Source: Roseisolibacter agri
Lineage (GTDB): Bacteria; Gemmatimonadota; Gemmatimonadetes; Gemmatimonadales; Gemmatimonadaceae
Direction: 5' to 3'
Assembly (NCBI RefSeq): GCF_030159095.1
Contig: NZ_BRXS01000007.1
Location: 372,001 to 436,000 of the forward strand
DNA: 64,000 nucleotides
Positions 60,948 to 64,000 of the stretch are shown here, one piece after another (the first letter of the stretch is position 1; every line of letters starts with the position of its first letter). The notes beneath the pieces were generated by a model. The model did no database searches, had not been told where the DNA came from, and was given only the letters and a program-made list of their open reading frames with translations. The translations under genes were made by a program, and so were the position numbers.

Positions 60948-61928
60948 CTACCGCGCCGCGCGCGCGTCCGGCCGCAGGGCGGCGTGCACCAGGCGCGCGA
61001 CGTCCACGATGGCGGCGCGGGCGACGACCTCCTCGGCGATGCCGCGCGTCAGCACGACCAGCACGTACGGCGGCCGGTCCGGCGGATACACCAGCGCCGC
61101 GTCGTGCAGCACGCCGGTGATCGATCCGGTCTTGTGCGCCACGCGCGTGCCCGGCGGCAGCCCCGCCGGGATCTCGCCGTTGTGCTCCTGCGCCGCGAGG
61201 ATGTCGAGCATCGCGCGCGTCCCTGCCGGCGAGGCGGCGCGGCCCTGCTGCAGCGCCACGAGCAGCGCGGCCAGGTCGGGCGCCGTCGTGGTGTTGATGA
61301 TCCCCGCGCGGAACGCGACGTTGTCCTCCACGCCGCGCCGCACCTCCATGCGCGAGGCGCCGAGGGCACGTGCGGTGGCCGTCGTGCGCACCGGATCCGC
61401 GAGCGCGATGACCGCGTTGGTGGCGAGGTTGCTGGAGCGCACGATCATCCGCCGCACCAGCTCGCGCACGGCGACGCGTCGCCCCACCAGCGCGTAGGCC
61501 GAGCTGTCCGAGTCGTCGCCGGCGTCCAGCGCGTAGGGCGATCCATCGGCGACCGACGCGAACTGGTTGACGAGCAGGATCTCCTGGTCGAGCGACAGCG
61601 CGCCGCGGTCCGCGGACCGGAACAGCTCGATCATCACCGGCAGCTTCATCGTGCTGGCGGCGTGGAAGACGCTGTCACCCGCCAGGTCGAGCGAGCCGCC
61701 GCCCGGCGCGAGGTCGCGCACCGCCACGGCCACCACCACGGTCGGCACCCGCGCCCGGAGCGCGGCGATCCGCGCCTCCAGCGCCATCCGCAGGGAATCG
61801 AGGGGCGCCGGTCGTCGCGCGGCCGCCCGGATCGTGGCCCGGGTGACGGGCGTCACCGGACGGGGCTCAAGCCGCGGCGCCGCGGTGCCGATGGTCAGGA
61901 GGAGCAGGGCGATGGTCGGTGGTCGCAT
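60948..61928 (-). CDS. Class A beta-lactamase-like serine hydrolase
   Basis: Exported penicillin-interacting enzyme, 326 residues. N-terminal hydrophobic signal (TIALLLLTIGTAAP). Active-site Ser92-x-x-Lys95 in ASTMKLPVMIELF; the second motif is Ser165-Ser166-Asn167 (SSN for the usual SDN); a Glu201 in GVEDN lies in the omega-loop region; Lys266-Thr267-Gly268 in HKTGSITG. The NTTTA block is typical of this branch. Whether it confers resistance cannot be judged. ATG at 61928 starts the signal; upstream ATG at 61964 is possible. Confidence 0.85.
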   Translation of the reverse strand: MRPPTIALLLLTIGTAAPRLEPRPVTPVTRATIRAAARRPAPLDSLRMALEARIAALRARVPTVVVAVAVRDLAPGGGSLDLAGDSVFHAASTMKLPVMIELFRSADRGALSLDQEILLVNQFASVADGSPYALDAGDDSDSSAYALVGRRVAVRELVRRMIVRSSNLATNAVIALADPVRTTATARALGASRMEVRRGVEDNVAFRAGIINTTTAPDLAALLVALQQGRAASPAGTRAMLDILAAQEHNGEIPAGLPPGTRVAHKTGSITGVLHDAALVYPPDRPPYVLVVLTRGIAEEVVARAAIVDVARLVHAALRPDARAAR

Positions 61929-62072
61929 GCGGCGGAGCATCGTCCCCGGAGCCGGACCCTGCAAGTCGGTCGCGTTGCGTCACGCCGGCTGGATCGTGTA
62001 CACCGTGCCACGCCTCCGGTGGCCGTCAACCGGGGGCGGCCGGCGTCGACGTCGCACTCACCCGTCGTTCGC

Positions 62073-62534
62073 ATGGCTTCCATTGCCGCATCGTACGAAT
62101 CGGAGCCGAGTCGCTCCCCGGCGGAGAACAGCGCCGGGGAGCCGCGCCGCGTCCGCCTCCTCGCGCTCCGCGCCCAGCGCTTCCCGTCCGGGCTATGCCG
62201 CGCCGAGGTCGAGCTCCAGCGCCTGGACGGCACGACGGTCGTCGGCGTGCGCGAGGGCCACGCGATCGCCCTCGGCGACCTGCGCATCGTGGCCGAGGCC
62301 ACGCTCGACGCGCTGCACCGCGCGTCCAGCTCCGGGATGCGCTTCGAGCTGCTCGGCGTGAAGACCGTCCGCGCCTTCGACGAGACCGTCGTCCTCGTGC
62401 AGGTGGCCGTCGTCGCGGGGCGCGAGCCCGTGCGCCTGGTGGGTGCCGCGATGGGCGACACCGACCTGCCGCACGCCGCGGTCCTCTCGGTCCTCAACGC
62501 GACCAATCGCGTGCTCGGCAGCGTGCCGGACTGA
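62073..62534 (+). CDS. Unknown 153-residue protein
   Basis: After a disordered 25-residue N-terminus two similar beta-alpha segments appear (VRLLALRAQRFPSGLCRAEVEL..., FELLGVKTVRAFDETVVLVQVAV) and the end reads AAVLSVLNATNRVLGSV, reminiscent of LeuA-type regulatory domains, but this is weak. ATG at 62073; no clear ribosome site. Followed by a hairpin. Confidence 0.6.
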   Translation: MASIAASYESEPSRSPAENSAGEPRRVRLLALRAQRFPSGLCRAEVELQRLDGTTVVGVREGHAIALGDLRIVAEATLDALHRASSSGMRFELLGVKTVRAFDETVVLVQVAVVAGREPVRLVGAAMGDTDLPHAAVLSVLNATNRVLGSVPD

Positions 62535-62556
62535 TCGCCCGCACGTCCGCGGACAC

Positions 62557-62601
62557 GCGGCCGGCACCACGCCCCGACGGTCGCGGGCGTGGTCCGGCCG
62601 C
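62557..62601 (+). terminator. Hairpin terminator after the 153-residue protein gene
   Basis: GCGGCCGG and ACCACGCCC (62557-62574, one bulged C) pair with GGGCGTGGT and CCGGCCGC (62585-62601), a 17-base-pair stem with a ten-base loop. Confidence 0.65.
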
Positions 62602-62607
62602 GCTACG
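62602..62607 (+). promoter_or_regulatory. Possible -10 box of the transglycosylase gene
   Basis: TACGTT directly after the hairpin and 81 bases before the GTG start; the same hexamer precedes rplS and the OmpA-family gene. Confidence 0.3.
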
Positions 62608-62687
62608 TTTCGCCGCTTCGATCCCCGCCGTTCCGCGCGCGCCGCTTCCGGGGCGCCGCGCCCCGCCGCACCGCCTGCCGCCGTTCC

Positions 62688-64000
62688 GTGCCGCCATCCC
62701 AGGACGCCCCGCTCACGCGGCGCGCGCATGCCGCGCTCCTGTCCGCGACGCTCGCCCTGCTCGGCGCCTGCTCGCCGGGGCTGCGGCCCGCCACCGCGCC
62801 GACGCCCGTCGCGCGGCCCGACGTGCCCGTGGAGACGCCGTCGGACCTGCCCGCGCCGGCGGCCAGCGCGCCGCTCGCGGTGCCCGAGGCGCCGCGGCCG
62901 CACGCGCCGCACCTGGCGGGCGTGACGTTCGACCTCGACGTCCACGCGTTCGAGGACGAGGAGCGGGTGCAGCACTACGTGCGGCTGTTCACGGGCAGCG
63001 CGCGCGGCACGTTCACGGGGTGGCTCGCGCGCGGCGCGCGCTACGAGCCGATGATCCGCGCCAAGCTGCGCGCGGGCGGCCTGCCCGAGGACCTCATCTA
63101 CCTGCCGCTCGTCGAGAGCGGCTACGACGCGAACGCCGTGTCGCGCGTGTCGGCGGTGGGGATGTGGCAGTTCATGGCGCCGACCGCGCGCGACGTCGGG
63201 CTGCGCGTCGACTGGTGGCTGGACGAGCGCCGTGATCCGGTGCGCGCCACCGACGGCGCGGTGAAGATGCTGAAGTGGCTGAAGAAGGAGTTCGGCTCGT
63301 ACTTCGTCGCCGCGGCCGCGTACAACGGCGGGCCGACGCGCGTGTCGCGCGGGCTCGCGCAGCTCACCGCGTCGTCCGACAGCACGCTCGGGGACGCGCG
63401 CTTCTTCGCGATGGTGGACGCCGACTACCTGCGCCCCGAGACGAAGAACTACGTGCCGCAGCTGATCGCGGCCGCGCTCGTGGCGAAGGAGCTGCCGCGC
63501 TACAACCTCTCCGTGCGCGCGCAGCCCGCGTTCGCGTACGACTCGGTGACGGTCGCGCCGCTCACGCCGCTGGCGGCGGTCGCGCGCGCCGCGTCGGCCT
63601 CCCGCGCGCAGCTGCTCGATCTCAATCCCCAGTTCCTGCGCGGCCTCACGCCGCCGGACGCGCGCGTGCAGGTGCGCCTGCCCGTGGGCTCGGCGGTGGG
63701 ATTCGCGGCGCGCTACGCGAAGCTCGACGCGAGCACGCGCCGCGCGTTCAAACAGGCGACGACGAAGAAGCGCGAGACGCTGGAGGGGTTGGCGGAGCGC
63801 CAGGGCGTGCCGCTCGCGCTGCTGACCGCGTACAACCCCTCGCTGAACACGGTGCAGAAGGGGAAGTGGAAGGGGCGCCTGATCTCGGGTCAGGCGGTGC
63901 GCGTGCCGACGGCGGCGGTGCTGGAGTACGCCCGCCCGGCGGCCGACGCGGACGACGGGAGCGGTGCGGGCGCGCTGCCGGCGCTCGCCCCGATCGAGGC
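62688..64000 (+). CDS. MltD-like lytic transglycosylase lipoprotein with LysM-like region, 3' end cut
   Basis: Cleaves peptidoglycan glycan strands in the periplasm. About 437 residues are present and the frame is open at the window edge. Signal with lipobox (LALLGACSP), an acidic/Pro linker, then the catalytic SLT domain with Glu in LPLVESGYDANAVS, GMWQFMAPTARDVGL and AYNGGP. The later RETLEGLAERQGVPL...LISGQAVRVP resembles a LysM repeat. Start at GTG 62688 is inferred from the signal peptide. Confidence 0.87.
   Translation, partial: MPPSQDAPLTRRAHAALLSATLALLGACSPGLRPATAPTPVARPDVPVETPSDLPAPAASAPLAVPEAPRPHAPHLAGVTFDLDVHAFEDEERVQHYVRLFTGSARGTFTGWLARGARYEPMIRAKLRAGGLPEDLIYLPLVESGYDANAVSRVSAVGMWQFMAPTARDVGLRVDWWLDERRDPVRATDGAVKMLKWLKKEFGSYFVAAAAYNGGPTRVSRGLAQLTASSDSTLGDARFFAMVDADYLRPETKNYVPQLIAAALVAKELPRYNLSVRAQPAFAYDSVTVAPLTPLAAVARAASASRAQLLDLNPQFLRGLTPPDARVQVRLPVGSAVGFAARYAKLDASTRRAFKQATTKKRETLEGLAERQGVPLALLTAYNPSLNTVQKGKWKGRLISGQAVRVPTAAVLEYARPAADADDGSGAGALPALAPIE

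Overview
This is a very GC-rich bacterial chromosome segment, tightly packed with genes and lacking any gene-free stretch over 300 bases. The cell is diderm: it encodes an OprO/OprP-type porin, a TonB-dependent receptor, an OmpA-like lipoprotein, several lipobox lipoproteins and a MltD-like transglycosylase. Third-position G/C codons, frequent GTG starts and four-base GTGA/ATGA gene overlaps run throughout. The gene content suits Gemmatimonadota (Gemmatirosa/Gemmatimonas type), but that placement is inferred from gene style and no marker tree was made. No insertion sequence, integrase, prophage or CRISPR array was seen. The only structural RNA found is a tRNA-Lys(TTT).

Region 1 (1-11470, minus strand) is a phosphate-response locus. 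Read in the direction of transcription it runs udk, a PhoB-type regulator, a TonB-dependent receptor, an FN3/beta-helix lipoprotein, a small exported protein, a second paralogous FN3/beta-helix lipoprotein, a PhoR-type kinase, and a phosphate-selective porin cut by the window edge. The regulator and kinase bracket the envelope genes, and the porin promoter holds a good Pho-box candidate.

Region 2 (11720-17314, plus strand) is a translationally coupled purine-salvage operon: a double 5'-nucleotidase (two complete enzymes in one chain), a small beta-grasp-like protein, adenosine deaminase and purine nucleoside phosphorylase. Together they would turn extracytoplasmic nucleotides into free base, ribose-1-phosphate and phosphate. 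It ends at a bidirectional terminator facing an M48 metalloprotease gene.

Region 3 (18367-34942) is housekeeping: an rRNA/tRNA methyltransferase, prepilin peptidase, a HExxH lipoprotein, a DUF445 membrane protein, Lon (with an unusual insertion), Ffh, and the rpsP-rimM-trmD-rplS-rnhB cluster. A secreted subtilase with three ricin-type lectin domains sits between trmD and rplS. An SDR enzyme and an OmpA-family lipoprotein follow. The subtilase and OmpA genes share a CRP-like site placed identically relative to a -10-like hexamer.

Region 4 (35223-56424) is a large alpha-glucan/trehalose locus. A seven-gene operon (glgE, treS, maltokinase, glgX, glgB, malQ, treY), every junction overlapping, is followed by glgP; a convergent pair, treZ and a GH133 debranching enzyme, lies opposite. 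It contains the whole TreS-Mak-GlgE-GlgB route from trehalose to branched glucan, the TreY-TreZ route back to trehalose, and phosphorolysis plus debranching. GlgC/GlgA and OtsA/OtsB are absent from the window.

Region 5 (56530-64000) is mixed: a kinase-phosphatase resembling Pnkp without its ligase domain, a small overlapping gene, tRNA-Lys, a 72-codon gene behind a near-consensus sigma-70 promoter, a STAS-like protein coupled to a DUF4403 lipoprotein, a class A beta-lactamase-like enzyme, an unknown 153-residue protein, and a lytic transglycosylase cut by the right edge.
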